Positions 19,902-20,450 of a DNA stretch of 20,450 bases are shown one piece after another. The stretch is taken from NCBI GenBank assembly GCA_903836325.1, contig CAILQE010000033.1, positions 1 to 20,450 of the forward strand. Direction: 5' to 3'. Position 1 is the stretch's first letter; every line of letters starts with the position of its first letter. Origin of the DNA: an uncultured Candidatus Saccharibacteria bacterium. GTDB lineage: Bacteria > Patescibacteriota > Saccharimonadia > Saccharimonadales > UBA4665. The notes beneath the pieces are model-generated. The model worked only from the letters and a program-made list of their open reading frames with translations. It was not told the DNA's origin and did not search any database. A program made the position numbers and the translations under genes.

Positions 19902-20450
19902 AAATATTAGATTTTGATATCAAATCATCAAAATCAGGAACCTGGGATCTAAAAAGATTGAAAGTGCTAGATGAATCTCCTTTATAGGTCCCCTTTGAAT
20001 CGCAATTACTACTCCAGAAATCCTGAATTTTAACAGAATTGTTATATAGCTGATATTGATAGGTCTGACCGGTAACACAGTGACCTATCGGACTTGAATG
20101 AACATTGGCTCCAAGAGTGAAGCCAACACTATCGAGAGCATTCATAAAATTATTGTACGAATTATAAGTATTAGGGTACTTATTTGATGAAATAACCTGG
20201 CCATCATATCCCTGATAAATATTCATTACTACACTTAAGCTACTAACCGCAATAGAAACTTCATAATGGTTTACGGTAGCAGTGACCGGTCCACTTATAT
20301 ATATTTCTGCGACTGAATTACTCTTTACATAATTTGAAGCCATGTCTAGATGTTTTGAGGTGTTTGAGGAAGAACTATAGATAATTAGAATAATAACGAT
20401 TAGAAAAGCTGATAAAGTTATTCCGAATAAATATCTATTTAAGTATTTCA
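19894..20450 (-). CDS. Membrane-anchored extracellular protein, function unknown (start codon one base off the edge)
   Basis: The frame stays open from the stop at 19894 to the right edge. The edge bases read xTG on the minus strand (20449-20450 give TG), followed by codons for KYLNRYLFGITLSAF. The start codon is therefore very probably completed by base 20451, making the protein 185 residues. A start at the internal ATG (20343) would cut off a clear signal anchor: a basic tip, then ITLSAFLIVIILIIY (about residues 10-24). The outer part is rich in Ser, Asn and Tyr, with Cys in GHCVTG and SNCDSK that may pair, and motifs GYDGQVISS and FRSQVPDFDDLIS. I do not recognise the family. It resembles the left-edge proteins in style (short anchor, Asn/Ser-rich exterior). 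Confidence 0.75.
   Translation of the reverse strand, partial: KYLNRYLFGITLSAFLIVIILIIYSSSSNTSKHLDMASNYVKSNSVAEIYISGPVTATVNHYEVSIAVSSLSVVMNIYQGYDGQVISSNKYPNTYNSYNNFMNALDSVGFTLGANVHSSPIGHCVTGQTYQYQLYNNSVKIQDFWSSNCDSKGTYKGDSSSTFNLFRSQVPDFDDLISKSNISI

Noticed and set aside
1..20450. UGA recoded to Gly as in Gracilibacteria/SR1
   Set aside because: Conserved proteins run full length without in-frame TGA, so recoding is not in use; only the lack of TGA stops is unusual.
1..20450. Mobile elements, CRISPR, phage genes, tRNA or rRNA genes
   Set aside because: No transposase or integrase motifs, regular spaced repeats or cloverleaf-sized gaps were found; all gaps are under 200 bases.

Overview
This window looks like a piece of an AT-rich genome from the Patescibacteria (CPR), most likely a Saccharibacteria (TM7) relative. 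The reasons are a very compact layout, low-GC codon use, single-copy core genes that are often shorter or more degenerate than textbook versions, and several unrecognised small membrane or secreted proteins. The assignment is an inference from gene content; no database search was possible. I see no mobile element, CRISPR array, tRNA, rRNA or phage gene.

Layout: (1) 1-3024, minus strand: a cell-envelope group. It holds a LytR-CpsA-Psr (LCP) family protein, a single-pass membrane protein of unknown function, and a secreted protein running off the left edge. (2) 3138-4217, plus strand: the GTPase gene ychF, which meets tlyA tail to tail. (3) 4214-8863, minus strand: ftsK, then a clear promoter and structured leader in front of rpsF, followed by ssb, rpsR, efp and a short tlyA. 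(4) 8928-16623, minus strand: an RNA-metabolism block. It holds a degenerate DHH/NrnA-like protein with a long disordered tail, truB, rpsO, a hairpin-rich leader, pnp, a 65-residue two-helix membrane protein, a family-4 uracil-DNA glycosylase and RNase J. (5) 16726-17838, plus strand: a two-helix membrane protein with a DUF3592-like outer domain, and rpsT. (6) 17828-19629, minus strand: fpg (mutM) and holA. (7) 19665-20450: a 78-residue plus-strand gene, and a minus-strand membrane-anchored extracellular protein whose start codon lies one base beyond the right edge.

The genes cover translation (S6, S15, S18, S20, EF-P, TruB, TlyA, YchF), DNA replication and repair (SSB, DNA polymerase III delta, Fpg, UDG), chromosome segregation (FtsK), RNA decay (PNPase, RNase J, degenerate NrnA) and the envelope (LCP and secreted proteins). 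The DHH-truB-rpsO-pnp order is a shrunken version of the common nrnA-truB-ribF-rpsO-pnp arrangement, with ribF absent.

The most interesting points are these. RNase J has Tyr where a metal-ligand His is expected. The NrnA-like protein has lost most catalytic residues. The UDG lacks the cysteines that would hold an Fe-S cluster. A tiny membrane protein sits between pnp and rnj. EF-P carries Arg at the tip of its functional loop. Many promoters have a TGN extended -10 box so close to the start codon that the mRNAs should be leaderless or nearly so. A strong rpsT terminator is embedded in the holA coding sequence. None of the 22 genes whose stop codon is visible ends in TGA.
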